Shown piece after piece: positions 1 through 11,566 of a stretch of DNA of 64,000 nt. Numbering within the stretch: position 1 is the stretch's first letter; every line of letters begins with the position of its first letter. The DNA comes from Datisca glomerata (lineage: Eukaryota; Streptophyta; Magnoliopsida; Cucurbitales; Datiscaceae). The position numbers were made by a program, and so were the translations under genes. Under the pieces are notes generated by a model. It made no database searches, was not told the DNA's origin, and saw nothing but the letters and a program-made list of their open reading frames with translations. The stretch lies in contig QANY01006259.1 of assembly GCA_003255025.1 (NCBI GenBank), forward strand, positions 1,667,664 through 1,731,663. The letters are read 5' to 3'.

Positions 1-75
1 CTGGAGTCCTCCCCCTTCACCTCCTGACATTCTCAGGCATTGTTCTGGTCACGAGCTAGGACTAGACCACTCCTG

Positions 76-244
76 CACCTCACCCACGTGACACCCTTGC
101 ATCTACATACTCAAACTATATAAAACTAAATAAAATAAAGAAAGACATTAACATGCAAGGGTGTCACCTCACTCACATGACACCCTTGCATCTACATACT
201 CAAACTATATAAAACTAAATAAAATAAAGAAAGACATTAACATG
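76..244. repeat. Direct duplication of about 80 bp
   Basis: Bases 76-155 recur at 165-244 (offset 89) with only a few mismatches. Within it, gtgacacccttgcat near 88-102 is matched by its reverse complement near 153-167, so the first copy is bounded by an inverted repeat. It lies just beyond the 3' end of the Athila-like element, so it may be part of that element's 3' untranslated region. No gene is seen in 1-285. Confidence 0.85.
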
Positions 245-285
245 AAAAAGAAAGAAAAAAACTCAATCAAGATTATTTAGATCTA

Positions 286-650
286 TTAACGAGAACTCTT
301 CGTCTTGTTCATGTGGTGCAATTCAAAGTATAATCTTAGGCCCTTATCTTCAAATGTGTCACCATTCTTTGGCCTTTTTAACTTAATAAACTTGTGCGAG
401 TAAACCATGCAAACAATAGGAGGCATGACATTCTAGAACGTAACTTACCTAGAAAGATGTGCAAATGAATTGTACAAAAGTAATTTCTGACCTAGAGTGT
501 ATGATTTTCTATCAATGCACTTGTCCTGAAGTACTTTTCCTCTCTGCTTGCAAATTTGCATTCTCAAAGGCGCCATTTCTAAGCTCTTCAAGTTTTTTTT
601 ACTGCATCTTCTCCTTAATCTCTTCAAATTTAATTTCTTAGAATACGGGT
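286..650 (-). pseudogene. Integrase C-terminal region, degenerate
   Basis: Minus-strand translation in shifting frames gives LEELRNGAFENANL, then YTLGQKLLLYNSF, FLGKLRSRM and finally KRPKNGDTFEDKG, ending at a TAA at 288-286. These match the order expected after a Ty3/gypsy integrase core: the 'ENA..YK' helix, 'VGQKVLLY(N/H)S', 'PGKLRSRW.GPF' and a short basic tail. At least two frameshifts and several stops are present. The integrase catalytic core (HHCC and DDE) is absent. Family assignment is from motif recognition only. Confidence 0.65.
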
Positions 651-656
651 GTTGTT

Positions 657-935
657 CTATTTTTGCATTCCACTTACTTGAATCAAAGGTAGAGATTGAA
701 CCAAGTTATTCACTTCTTGAATATTACTGTTAAAATCAAAAGATAAACCAAAGTGAGTCAAACATATATCTAACGGATCATCACAAGGTTTAAACTCAAA
801 TGAATTTTCAACCAATGATTCTATCATGTTCACATCTACAACTTCATCATTGCCACATGGTTTCCTGATGACATTGAAAATAGTCAATTTAATCGTCATG
901 TTCCTGAAGGAAACTGCATAGTGCAAGTCCTTCAA
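657..935 (-). pseudogene. Ty3/gypsy protease-RT linker fragment
   Basis: The 92-codon minus-strand frame reads RNMTIKLTIFNVIRKP, then VVDVNMIESLVENSFE and VNNLVQSLPLI. This is the segment that in Athila/Tat-type polyproteins follows the protease ('F.NMT.(E/K)L..FN') and precedes RT, rich in acidic residues and 'IESLVE'. It is open over its length but ends where RT should begin and then continues into integrase-tail sequence, which marks the deletion junction. Confidence 0.6.
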
Positions 936-1059
936 ATTCGAATAGAATTAGATAATGTCAAGAAATGACGACGTAAAGTAAGAGGAATGTGCTTCTTAGA
1001 ATCCTGCATTGGTTCAATATCAAGAACAACAAAATAAACAAGATAATAAATTTACCAAC

Positions 1060-1582
1060 CTGTATCAAAACATCTTCTACAATACCACGTGGTATCTTCA
1101 CAGACCTATCAACAAGTTGTAATGTATAAGGAAATTAGTTTTAACACACCTAGCTCAAGTTGTAAAATATACAGAATGTGGTAGAAGATTCACACCAGCT
1201 CCTAAATCTAACAAAGCCTTATAAAAAATTGTGTTCCCTATGATGCATGAAATTGTAGAGCAACCTGGATCCTTGAACTTTAGTGGAGCTTTGCATTGAA
1301 TAATAGAAACATTATCTTGTGCACTTGTAATTGTCTTTTTATAGTACGTAAATATTTTAAAAAATCAGCATAGGCAGAAACTTGTAATTGGTAGCTCTTA
1401 CATACTCTACTTTTGTCAATCCTTGAGAAAAAAGGAGCCTTAGGAATGTAAGTTGGAGGGTTGCTCTCTTTCGGGTCTTCAAGTGATGTTTTGATGAAGC
1501 TTGACCTAGCGAGATGGTTAAGATGCTTTAGAACTAGAGTTTCCACCTTATTTTCAAAAACTTTAAAGCTCTTTAAGGCCAT
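1060..1582 (-). pseudogene. Ty3/gypsy aspartic protease region, degenerate
   Basis: The right part (1582-1280) contains PPTYIPKAPFFSRID, the proline-rich stretch found ahead of the protease in Athila-type polyproteins. Around 1230-1170 the minus strand reads ALLDLGAGVNLLPHSVYF, where LDLGA is the retroviral-type protease active site (usual form D-[ST/L]-G-A). After a frameshift, LVDRSVKIPRGIVEDVLIQ follows at about 1130-1065, the flap and C-terminal strand. Stop codons interrupt several positions, so no functional protease is encoded. Confidence 0.7.
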
Positions 1583-1879
1583 GATAGAGTTAAAATCCTT
1601 TTGACGTTTATGCGAACTAGTTTCAACTTCATGAACTCCTTTAGGATTGGGAAATGGTTGACGTGGGACCTTCCGTTCTCAATATTCACTGCCAAATTTT
1701 ACACTAACGTGACTAGCTACCCAACCATATTCACAACTAAGACTTTTGCTTGGCTCTCACTTCTTCTCAAAAGTAATTTATGTTTTGATTTTGTTGATCT
1801 AGAGAAATCTGTGTAGCTGATCTACTTTTGAATGTCCTTTTCCCATGGTTTTGACTGTAAAATTTTGATTCAACTCTCT

Positions 1880-2580
1880 AAAAGCTAGTTGAAGAGCTTG
1901 AGCTACTTGCGCATTGTGTTGAGAACCTTCAGACCATGAAAGTACGGGTGATCTCTCCAACCTGGGTTATAAATATAGGAATACAGGTTAAAAGCAGAGT
2001 GCTTGCTCCTCGCATTAACATAGTTAACTTGATCAGAGTAGGTATCATGTGCTCATATTGGTTGCAAGAGAGTGACTTAGTTGGATTTGCAACTGTCAAA
2101 TATGCTAATTGATGAGAAACTCCTTCCATCATGACTTTGACTTCTTTAATCTCTAAATTAGATTCATCACTTTCTATCCCATAAAGACCTCTTCATTTCA
2201 TGTCTTTGTTAAGAATTATCTGCTTGTCTCCAAAACAAATTCCATATTTCTATCCTCTTTTGGTATAAATTCTGAAAAATTTCCCTGTAAATCAATTTTA
2301 TATAACTGGTAAGTATTTACCAAAAAACTTATCAACCATTTGCTCCCAAGATTTAATGTTATTAGCCGATAATCAATTTAACCATGATCTAGCTCTATCT
2401 TTCAAGAGAATGGAAACAAACAAAGCTTAACATCATCATAAGAGAAACTATCATACTTAAAAGAATCACACACAACATAGAATTCAATCAAATTGTTGTA
2501 TGGTTCTTCATTATCTAAACGGTAAAAAGATGAGAGACATTTACGGATACTATGTTTCAATTCAAAACTCATAGTAGCTA
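1880..2580 (-). pseudogene. Ty3/gypsy gag, degenerate
   Basis: Minus strand from about 2570: MSFELKHSIRKCLSSF, then EEPYNNLIEFYVVCDSFKY, LCLFPFSLKDRARSWLN and SWEQMVDKFFGKYLP. This is the retrotransposon gag (PF03732-type) pattern 'LFPFSL.DKA..WL..L...S...W..M...F..KYFP'. Further on (2050-1930) YIYNPGWRDHPYF matches the 'YNPGWR.HPNF' element close to the nucleocapsid part. In-frame stops fall after SWLN and KYLPVI. No zinc knuckle is readable. Confidence 0.75.
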
Positions 2581-3155
2581 CATCTGAATATTGAATGCAC
2601 GAAGTGATTTAATCAACTAAAAGAATCTCTAAAAGGTTTTTCCCATACTTATTCTACTGCTTCAGCCATTCTAGCTAATATTTTATCTTTAATAGCTACT
2701 TAATTTCTTTTCTGAATGAAATTTCATTTTCTACTATCAAAAGTTATTTCAATCTCACCATCTATAGGTTTTAAATGAGGTATTAGAGACCTACAACCAT
2801 GCATGCAATTTTTTTTAAAATGACCAAAACATTAGACAAACTGAAATAAACAAAAATAAAGGAAGAGAAATGACAGAAAATTAACCTGGTAGTGTTGCAA
2901 TAACAGGGAACTACTACAAAAAAATTAACAAAGCTAAAACATGCACTTGTTATATTATTGTACTTCCAAATTAGTGTATCTTGCTAAAAACCTAAAACAA
3001 AAGAAAAAAAATTAAGGTTTAAAAAATTAAGTAATAAAAAATTAAAAAAATTAAAAATAAAAGCTAAGGAAGTCACCTTATGATGAAAACTATTTTTTTT
3101 TTCATTTTTTTACTTATAAATTAAATTAATCAAAACTAAATTAAATTTTCTAGTT
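2581..3155 (-). other. 5' leader of the Athila-like element
   Basis: Strongly AT-rich stretch between gag start and the primer-binding site. No reading frame or RNA gene is seen. Its position fits an untranslated leader. Confidence 0.4.
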
Positions 3156-3173
3156 CCGCTGCGGCAACGGAAA
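3156..3173 (-). other. Primer-binding site, tRNA-Asp-like, degenerate
   Basis: The plus strand reads ccgctgcggcaacggaaa; its complement contains CCGTTGCCGC, close to the tRNA-Asp-complementary primer site (…CCGTTGCCGGGG…) used by Athila elements. It is followed on the plus side by tgatataca, which fits an LTR end (TGTATATCA on the minus strand), placing the 5' LTR to the right of 3177. Confidence 0.45.
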
Positions 3174-3309
3174 ACTTGATATACAAATTTTAAAATATTG
3201 AAATTAAAGAGATAAAATAATGTAAACAGACCAATTTAAAACAACAATTCAGGGGATTAAAATTATAAAGGTTTTAGAGTCCACCATTATCTAATTTAGT
3301 AATTTTTTG

Positions 3310-3425
3310 ATAAGATGTGTTGACACAGTTGGTTAAGTCCCCACAGTTATATCTTAGAGATCGTGGGTTCGAGTCATATCATTCATTCCCTTTAGAATCT
3401 TTATTGTAACTTTGACAAAAAATCT
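3310..3425 (+). repeat. tRNA-derived SINE-like sequence
   Basis: tgacacagttggttaagtcc resembles an RNA polymerase III A box, and gtgggttcgagtcat, about 40 bases further, resembles a B box (GGTTCGANTC). Spacing and tail fit a plant tRNA-derived SINE head rather than a folding tRNA; no convincing acceptor stem is visible. It would be an insertion in the putative Athila LTR. Confidence 0.45.
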
Positions 3426-4894
3426 AATAATTCTTTATTTATAAACTGATTCCTAAACTTTTGAGTGACAACTCAAAATCGATTTACGTCACCTCTTAAA
3501 TATAACAATTTTGCGCAATTAGATAAATATTAGATATGGCTTACTTCACTTCAATTGGTTGTGCATCTAAGCATTCAATGTATTAATTCAACCAGAAAGA
3601 TAAAAAATCAAAGACGTTAATCATTAAAGAACCAAACATAAATAAATCAAATCAATTTTCCAACTATAAAAATACTTGATATAAATGATAAATGAAATAC
3701 TAATTCAAGTATCTGAAGAAGCCGGATCCATAAACATTGAAGAATATATGTAAGGAATTAATCTAATAAAAATAATACTAAATCAAATAAGGTTTGATCC
3801 TCAACACTGGTATGAAAAATTGAGAAAGACATCCTTGGATGTAAGGAATCAAAGATAATAAAACCCATCGAAAACAAGATGGATTTCCGTCGACGTATTA
3901 AACCGCAATGATGCTCTCGTCTCACATCTAGCCACTGCCGCCTGATTCCTTCACGCCCTCCTCTCGTTCGGATTCCCTAGATAACAATTAAAACTTTAGC
4001 CAAGGGATATCAAAAAATGAACTAGGGTATAAATTATTGGATAGGTTTGGCCTAACGTTGGATGTCGGAACTAAGAACACAAGCGATGCAAATGGACTAG
4101 GTGGCTATGACGGCGGGACGAAGTGCTGGATGCTTTTCAATGCACCATGCTTTTTCACCTCGCGCATACTCTTGTCACCGTGTGATGAAGATCCAACTGT
4201 CTCAGATTCCACTCTAGTGTGGCGCGCGCTAGACAGGTACGGTGCTGAAATCTCTCCTCTTTTCCTTTTTCAAGCTTTCTTTTATTACATTTCTACCCTC
4301 TTTGCATGTCTACCCTCTTTTCTTACCTAACAAAAACACATGCATTTGATATAAGTTCCAACTTAACAACATTCTCTCTTAGGTGTAAACTAGGTTTACA
4401 TTCATTCAATAACTCTAGTTTTGTTAGTATGAGAAACATATATTCATTTAGGTGCATTATGTTAACTATTATCTAGCTCAGTATTATGCAACACTAACAA
4501 AATATAAACATCAATTAATGTACCGGATGCACAATACTTTTAGTCTTTTTAATTGTTAAAACATTTGAAAAATTAAAATGAAAACTTTCTAAACCAAGGC
4601 AAGCAACTAAAATCAAGTTTCTTCAAATATTTGGTATATAAGTATAGTCTAATAAAGTAATGCTCCTAAAATTATCCAAATAAAGAGTAACAACGCCAAT
4701 CGAGATAACTGGAACCCACGTAGCTATCCCTAGAACAAGTTACAATTCTCCCTCATTTAGTTTCCTGGTCGCCTGGAACCACTGAAAACAGTTGCATGTG
4801 TGATTAATGGTTGCAGAATCTACACACAAGCATCCAGTAGAATCACCAACTAAACACGACTCGAGGATATAAACAAACCGCATACCATTGTTCT
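3426..4894. other. AT-rich stretch without recognised gene
   Basis: A 97-codon open frame at 4037-4330 (+) sits in a locally GC-richer patch (3880-4250) but matches nothing recognised and has no supporting context. The left part may be LTR of the Athila-like element. Otherwise nothing is seen. Confidence 0.3.
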
Positions 4895-5440
4895 TATTTC
4901 CAGGATAGCATCATAATTTGCCTTCCAATGATCAGTCTTACCACAATGGAATTACTTACTCTTACCCTTGTTCTTTCCATTCTTCTTGTACTCCACTTGC
5001 TTAAAAACTTTCTTCTTCTTCATCTTATTAGGCTTAGAATTAGGCCCAAGAGAAGTAGAAGTCTGCGTTATATTCACGCCAGGTGAGACCTTTAGTATAT
5101 ACTTTACCATCTGAAGTTGTCTCATCAACCTCAATCAAAGTACATTCATACTTATTCATGGCATAGTTGACCTTGAACCAGTTAAATGAGTCTGACAGAG
5201 ATGCCAATACCATATCAATTTGAGTCTTTCCATCAGTTTCACCACCTAAGATTTCCATCTTGTCAAGGTAACTTATCACTTTCAGGAAGTGGTCCCTAAT
5301 AGGAGACCTAACTTTCATCTTGCCATTCCTGAAAGCTTTCATGGCTTCCAACTTGATTATCGCACACCCTTAGTTTCTAAACGTTCCTTGGAGGTTATGC
5401 ATAATATCTATAGCTGTGGACATGGACTAATGTTGGTGTT
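4895..5440 (-). pseudogene. Ty1/copia gag fragment
   Basis: Minus strand reads AIDIMHNLQGTF, then EAMKAFRNGKMKV, PIRDHFLKVISYLDKMEIL, KTQIDMVLASLSDSFNWF and NYAMNKYECTL, the typical copia gag (UBN2-type) series '(V)R(D/E)H.LK(M)I..(L)…VDMVL.SLP.SF..F..NY.MNK'. After a basic linker, FHCGKTDHWKANY is a decayed CCHC zinc knuckle with the last Cys changed to Tyr. The part of pol downstream (left) is absent. It is closest in style to the gag of the copia element at 55.9-59.6 kb. Confidence 0.75.
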
Positions 5441-7339
5441 ACAACACATTAGTCATAAAGGCTGACATGTAGTTGCTATTAGGCTCATGGATGATATTTT
5501 AAATACTGAAAAATAATAAAAATATATTAATTATTACATGTATATTCTAATTTAAGCATACATACTAAAACATGAAATAAAATTTAAAACATAATCATGT
5601 AATAGTACGCAACAATATCCCAACCCACACAACCATATGCATGTTTATGTAGAATGCACATTTAAAAGTCAAGTATAATAATCGAATCCAACTAATCATT
5701 AATATGATATTAATACCTAAAATCCAATATTAATACCTAGTAATTAATTATCGTTATGCATTGGTATAATGATTTCTCAGAATAAGTAATAAGAATCATT
5801 TAGGCATGATACAATAAAAACGAGTCAATACACCATTATTTCACCCTCAGACACGTGCCAAGCGAACAACTCCTGCTTAGGAATATCGTTCCCAATTATT
5901 CCTTTATCAATGAGATCATTACAAAGATCATGCTTGTAATCTGATGCTTTAGATATCGTCCTTTAAAGAGCTTCAAGGATTGAAGACGAGGTATCCTAAC
6001 ACGTTATTATGATCCAAAAATGGGCACCCAGTGTTTCAATTCAAAATCTTGCTCCCAATTGATTTTTTCATATGAGACTTTTTTTTACCGTGAGTTACTA
6101 AGTGACATTAGTCAACTTGCATGCTAATCTTTAGTAATCTACTTCAATTATTTAAGCATGCTCTATTAGCAAGGTTAATACAATTTTATCTAAATTCTAA
6201 TAATCTCTTAATTTAATTAATTAATTATCAAGTAAGATTATTAAAACAAAAAATTTCATATTAATTAACCTAATTAAATTAACTTAATAACATACTTCTA
6301 GGGTCAGCCATTTTATGTCCATGATTGATTATGCTTAACTTTATCTTTCAATATGGAATACAAAACCTTTACCCTTTAGAAATCTAAAGCCACATGGTTT
6401 CTAAAAGTGAGACACCTAAAATAAAATTATCCAAGCATGCTAGGGCATAAAACATAATGAAAAAAAGAGGGAAACAAAATATAATTTAAAAATATCTTAA
6501 GTGAAAATACACCATCTTTGTATAACTCTAATCCTATCTTAATGAAAATAGGTAAAACACCCATGTATTTGTATTGACACCTTGCGTTCTTCATCGTTTT
6601 TCCTTAGATCGCCAACCGTATAGTTTGTGGGCAATAACGAAAAGGATCTATTTTCTCTCTCTCAAATTTTCTGCATGAGAGAATGCCTTTCTAGGGATTA
6701 CATCTTCTCTCAACTAATGGTGTCAAAAAACTTAAACGTAATCGGACAGAAGCCTCATATTTATAATAATCTCTAAAGGCTAAGACTGAGAGATCAGTTT
6801 TAGCTGAAAATTATATATTTAAGAATTAATTAAATTCATATTAATTAATAATTTTTATTATTTAAAATATGACCGAGTGGTTGACTTTTAACTATCAATG
6901 TGCTTATTAATTACCTATCACGACAATGCCTATAATCCATAGGCCAGATTAATGTATTAAACTCTTTTCTTGGTAAAGTATCCAGCTTCACTAGAATGTG
7001 AAATTAAATATTTGCGACTCATAAATGATTCTTGGTTAAATACCCTGTTCTTATGAGTTAAACTCGATAGGACCAAAAACCAAGTGCTATATGCATATGA
7101 ACCTTTTAGAAAATGTGTTACATGTAATATAATAGTAAACCTCTTATTATTATTCAAATATTTCGATAAAAGAAATAGAATTCACGTGCTTTAAGGACAC
7201 AAGCTTAACAATGTGAACTTTAAATTATATGGCTCATGTGATAATTCTTGTAATTATAATTTCTTTATTAGATCAAAAAATGTAAACCCTAAGTTTTAGA
7301 TATAGGATTTACATGTAATTTTTTTGGTATTCATTATTG
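5441..7339 (-). other. Non-coding stretch, possibly copia leader and LTR
   Basis: No coding similarity seen. Around 6570-6780 the minus strand has a TATA-like tataaatatgaggc followed by a pyrimidine-rich leader with gagagagagaaaatag, which would suit an LTR promoter for the gag fragment to the left. LTR ends were not found. The short minus frame at 6957-7157 is not recognised. Confidence 0.25.
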
Positions 7340-7400
7340 TAATAGTAGAGATCGAGAACCCAAAGCCCAGATTCAACATCTGTGCTCTACCATGAGAGCC
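7340..7400 (-). repeat. Possible tRNA-derived SINE fragment
   Basis: On the minus strand, ggctctcatggtagagcac resembles an A-box region and gggttctcgatctc a B box with an insertion. No terminal poly-A or target duplication seen. Weak. Confidence 0.25.
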
Positions 7401-7436
7401 AAAATACATTGGGACGTGCGACGCACGGCGTATTGT

Positions 7437-7680
7437 GTAGAGGTGGCAAATGGGCCGGTTTGGCCCATGAAACCGGCGTGACTGGCCCATTAAAAACAGT
7501 CCTGGACAAGCCCAGACTGTACATAACCACTGCGGGCCTAGGTTGCGGGCTCATGTACGGTTCGATCCGGGTAATCTATTTCGAGCCATAGCCCGGACCG
7601 GTCCGAACCTTATATGAAGGCCCGAACAGGCCAGCCCACAGGCCTAGATTGAACTGCCCTGTTAGTTCTCCTAATTAGGA
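7437..7680. mobile_element. GC-rich block, possible hAT-like non-autonomous element
   Basis: Starts tagaggtggcaaatgggcc, similar to the tag(g/a)ggtggcaaa termini common in plant hAT-derived elements rich in GGCCC, and stands out in GC against its surroundings. The opposite terminus and the 8-bp target duplication were not found, so it may be truncated. Confidence 0.3.
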
Positions 7681-7854
7681 AAATTATATGAATGACGAAC
7701 ACATTAGAGTTTGGACATTTGATCTCACCCATAAATGAAGACATTCTTTATTACAATATTAAAGCAATATTTGTTGAAATGTTGTTTATATTATATTTTT
7801 ATTATCTTTAAAGACATTTTGTCAAATTCTTTAGACAATATATTTTAAAATAAA

Positions 7855-7905
7855 CTAGTCAAATTATATGTGCGTTGCACATTCTATATACAAGCTTTAA
7901 AACCT
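7855..7905 (-). mobile_element. Helitron 3' terminus
   Basis: On the minus strand the sequence runs TGTGCAACGCACA, ten bases, then CTAG followed by T. A short GC hairpin 10-12 bases before CTRR, inserted before T, is the diagnostic Helitron 3' end. The matching 5' TC end should lie to the right on the plus map and was not found, so the element's size is unknown. Confidence 0.5.
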
Positions 7906-8134
7906 TTATATTAAGTGCGAAATATATATGCACACTTTCTGGTCAATTTTATTTATTTAATTCAATTATGTTTATCAAATGCCATCAACTAAACACAAAT
8001 ATGAAACAACAATCAACGCTTACCTCTAACCACTAATGAGACGTAGATAATTAAAAAAAAGGATAGCTAACACCAAAAACAAAAATATTTATGTAACATT
8101 CTAACCAACTTAAATATCATCACTTCAAATCACT

Positions 8135-9885
8135 TAAATGAATACTGTTTCGGGGTGAATTTTGAACCGGATGGGATATATGAGAGTCGTTTAGTCATCA
8201 GAGAATCCTTGTGAACGTGGAGGAAAGGATGAGCATCCTTAGTGGCCTAGACGGTGATAATCGCCGGTTAAGCACTTCATTAGCTGCCAAGGAAAGGGAG
8301 AAGGAGAGAAAGCCCCCAAATGTGTGTGTATAATGTCAAAAATATCTCACCCCCTCAATAGGAGCTTTATATAGAAAGTGAGAGGTAAACCCTAATTTAT
8401 GATGGCCAATGAATGACTACCAAGTGTACATAAAGACCAACATATAATAACGTTACCACGTGTCCATAGGTTCATCCTCAATGAGAGGACATCGCATCTA
8501 AAACCTGCTGAGGAGATCATGGCGGCGAACCGACATAACGAATCTCATCCTAATCCTACTAAGCTATATTCCTCCAATTCATTCCCCAGGCGGTAAGGGT
8601 TCGTCTAAGTCTTGTCACTTGACTTGACAGTTGTGGGTAGATAATCACGGGAGTCCTACCGGGGGGCGTGAACCTTACGGGTATGTTAGGAGCGTGAATC
8701 CATGTATAAACATTAGTCCCCTGTACAAGTTCAAATGCGTAGCATTGAACTTGTACATAGTCTCGATGTGTGCTATGATCTTACTTGATGACCCGCCGAA
8801 TTGTGAGATGTTCAATTTATTTTTCACTAAATCAGTCATGTAAGGTCATCTTCATTGTCATAGCCCCCACTTGGATATGATGCTTTATCAAATGCTTTCA
8901 CTTAGCCTCTAGTAAGAGATGCAAGAAGTAGTTGATTACGACTGACCACTCTCAATAAAGAGTCTGATCATGGCGATATTCACTGAAGAATCACTAGCTA
9001 AGAAATATATATACACTAGCAATGCATAACCTTATGTTCAATGTTAGCACGAGAAAATATACATGATAATATACGTACCATATGCATGTTCACAATGTAT
9101 GTTCAAATACCAGTATATCACGACAAATGTATAGAGCCAAGTAATATTTTCTAACTATATCATGCTCGTATATGAAAGATATGTTTCAACGATACGTTCA
9201 TATTTAACATTACTAGATATAATTCATCAGAGTCATGAATAAATGTACCATCGGTCTCTAATAATAATGATATGGGAGAACTAATCGAGAAAAACTCACC
9301 AGAGAGCAGTTTCACCAATTAGAAGTTTAACCAATGCAAGATAACATAAAGCAACGTATTACCCAAGAGAAAATCTATCCATGGCGGAGTTCGTCAAGAA
9401 ATTGCTCGATGGAAGGTAAACGTGCTGAAGTGTCGTCTTTAGAGCTTCACCCCGTGAAAGCGCATATACGCAGGAACCTGCATGATACTGCCTAAGAATG
9501 CACATATATACACGAAAATATAATCAAGTTGCCTAAGGAGGCGCGTACTTATGTGACCATTTAAACTATTTATAATGGTCACACTTAAAGGATACTCATT
9601 CCTACTTAAGATTTTTATTATCCATCACTTATTACTTTGAACTTTCATTGCACATACTCATTCGGTCCTAATTCGAACCCTTATCATGCATCCCTACTTT
9701 GCACTTACGTTGCCCTTACACATGACTTTTAGCATGAGCATATCCATGATAAATTTCTAAGTTAGACTTAATCCATATGATAACGACCATATTCCACCGT
9801 AACGAGCGAAGAAATAGTAACTTGTGTATTTTAAACATGTTATAGCGGCCAAGTTTCTCTTCGAAGGGATTCACAACAGCGGCTA
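8135..9885 (-). other. LTR-like region, possibly Tat/Ogre type
   Basis: No coding sequence recognised. The minus strand has a TATA box (tatataaag, 8373-8365) followed by a leader and, near 8140-8165, ttcaaaattcaccccgaaac, which resembles the U5 end of Tat-lineage LTRs. The block continues into the minisatellite cluster at 9.9-12 kb, as seen in very long Tat/Ogre LTRs or 3' regions. No internal domains adjoin it on the left. Confidence 0.3.
8722..8757. repeat. Hairpin-forming inverted repeat
   Basis: tgtacaagttcaaatgc is followed after three bases by its near-exact complement gcattgaacttgtaca, giving a 16-bp stem with one bulged base. It lies inside the LTR-like region; role unknown. Confidence 0.8.
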
Positions 9886-9889
9886 AGTT

Positions 9890-10505
9890 CCACCCAGCTA
9901 TCTTCGCTGAAATGTTTTTATTGCATTTCAACGACAAACTTCACTGAACAACTTAAATGCATCTTAGGAATAACTTTTGGTGAAACGTCTTAAACAGGAT
10001 CAAACTTCACTGAAAAGTCTTAAACGCGTTAGAGGAACAAACTTCGCTAAAACGCCTTAAACACGTTCCAGGAACTAACTTCACTGAACCATCTTAAACG
10101 CATTTCAGGAACTAACTTTGGTGAAATGTCTTAAAAGCATTCCAGGAACTAACTTTGCTGAAACATCTAAAACGCGTTACAAGAGCTAATTTTGCTGAAA
10201 CGTCTTAAACGCGTTCTGGGAACTAACTTCGCTGAACAAACTTCATTGAAACGTCTTAAACGCGTTCTAGGAATAAACTTCATTGAAATGTCGTAAATCT
10301 CATAAATGCGTTCCAGTAACAATTTTCACTGAAATGTCTTAAAAGTGTTTCTGGAACAATCTTCGTTGAAACGTCTTAAACGTGTTTTAGGAATAATCTT
10401 TGTTGAAACATCTTAAATGTGTTCCAGGAACAAGCATTGTTAAAATGTATTAAACGTAGTTAAGGAACAATCTTTGCTGAAACTTCTTAGATGTATTTCA
10501 GAATA
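9890..10505. repeat. 37-bp minisatellite, about 15 units
   Basis: The phase mark cttaaa recurs at 9952, 9989, 10019, 10056, 10093, 10130, 10166, 10204, 10255, 10292, 10338, 10375, 10412, 10449 and 10486, nearly always 37 bases apart. The unit contains cgctgaaacgtcttaaacg and cgttccaggaactaactt. Units have diverged, and one or two carry insertions of 9-14 bases. Confidence 0.92.
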
Positions 10506-10574
10506 ACGGACCCGTCATAATTTTTTGCGTCATTTTCTCAAAATCGAAGTAAAAATTATGATGCTAGACATCTT

Positions 10575-10965
10575 TCATTCCTAAGTCACCCCTCGTGACA
10601 AGTTTTTCATTACCTCGAGTGCGCTTAATGGTGATTTCTTCTTGTCAACAATCTTAAGCTACCTATAATAGGTACACTTAGCAGCGATTTCTCCTCAACA
10701 GTCCCAAGTCAACTCCTTGGTAATTTTAGCGTTACCTCAGGTACACTTAACGGTGATTTTTACTCAACGGTATTAATTCATCCCTCATGGTAATTTTTTC
10801 ATTACCTCGGGTGCACTTAGCAGTGATTTTTGCTCAACATTCCTAAGTCATCACTCGTGACAATTTTGTCGTTACCTCGGATGCACTTAGCGATGATTTT
10901 TGCTTAACGGCTCTAAGTCAACCTCGTGGTAATTTTATCGTTACCTCAGGTGCACTTAGTGATGA
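10575..10965. repeat. About 70-bp minisatellite
   Basis: tacctc recurs at 10611, 10733, 10803, 10873 and 10942, with a decayed copy at 10660. The unit carries gtacacttagcggtgattt, ctcaacgg, taagtca and ctcgtggtaatttt. It starts within 100 bases of the end of the 37-bp array but shares no sequence with it. Confidence 0.88.
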
Positions 10966-11094
10966 ATCACCAACCCACATGTTAAGGTGATTTTATTATC
11001 ACCGAGGTGGCAATTGACATGGAATACTCTGCTTGAGGCACCAAACATGGTTATGTCGTGTTACCATGGGTATGCAAAACCAACATAAAAACAT

Positions 11095-11566
11095 TTCTTC
11101 TACGTGGTATCACTGACACACTTAGAGGCAGCCAAAAGCCATTTCCACAATGATAATGCAGCTGTGGGCGATAAAATTCTCATAGAAAACAAGTGTCTCG
11201 ATTATTGGTCAGAAGGAGAATCTCCCAGTAAAATAGAACACCTATTGTGAGAGTAGATTTTCCAAGCAGAAATAGTAGTGTAGAAAATGTCATAGGGAAT
11301 ATGTATATAATGATATCTTCCTCTACGTGGTATTACTGACACAGTTAGAGGTAGCCAAAAGCCCTTTTCACAATGATAATGCAGCTATGGATGATAAAAT
11401 TCTCATAGAAAATAAGTCATTATTCTTGTTGTCTCGATTATTGGTCAGAAAGAGAATCTCCCAATAAAATCGAAAAGTGGTTGTGAGAGCAGATTTTCCA
11501 AGCATAAATAATAGTGTAGAATACGTCATAGAGAATATGTATATAATGATATCTTCCCCTCTTTTC
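11095..11566. repeat. Two-unit direct repeat of about 231 bp
   Basis: The segment starting tctacgtggtatcactgaca at 11098 recurs at about 11330, and both run through atgataatgcagct, gattattggtcagaa and atgtatataatgatatcttcc. The second copy has an insertion of about 13 bases. By eye the copies are highly similar. Confidence 0.9.

Larger units (their letters stand above)
286..3177 (-). mobile_element. Athila-like Ty3/gypsy retrotransposon remnant, internally deleted
   Basis: Read on the minus strand, the order is primer-binding site (3156-3173), gag (about 2580-1880), gag-protease linker and protease (1582-1060), protease-RT linker (935-657) and integrase C-terminus (650-286). Reverse transcriptase, RNase H and the integrase core are missing between about 657 and 650, so an internal deletion has joined the protease linker to the integrase tail. 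The tRNA-Asp-like primer site and gag style point to the Athila lineage of Ty3/gypsy (inference). The 5' LTR should lie right of 3177; no matching LTR is seen on the left, where the window ends. Confidence 0.7.

Noticed and set aside
3310..3425. Functional tRNA gene
   Set aside because: A- and B-box-like motifs are present, but no acceptor stem or proper anticodon arm can be formed; SINE-like origin is more likely.
4037..4330. 97-codon plus frame in a GC-richer patch
   Set aside because: No recognisable motif, no promoter or splice context, and located in probable LTR or spacer; mentioned only as unassigned.
7382..7591. 69-codon plus frame in GC-rich block
   Set aside because: Same kind of composition-driven frame as at 19536-19802; both lie in GGCCC-rich transposon-like blocks.
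9890..10505. CRISPR array
   Set aside because: Units are contiguous 37-bp repeats without unique spacers, in plant nuclear DNA; a minisatellite.
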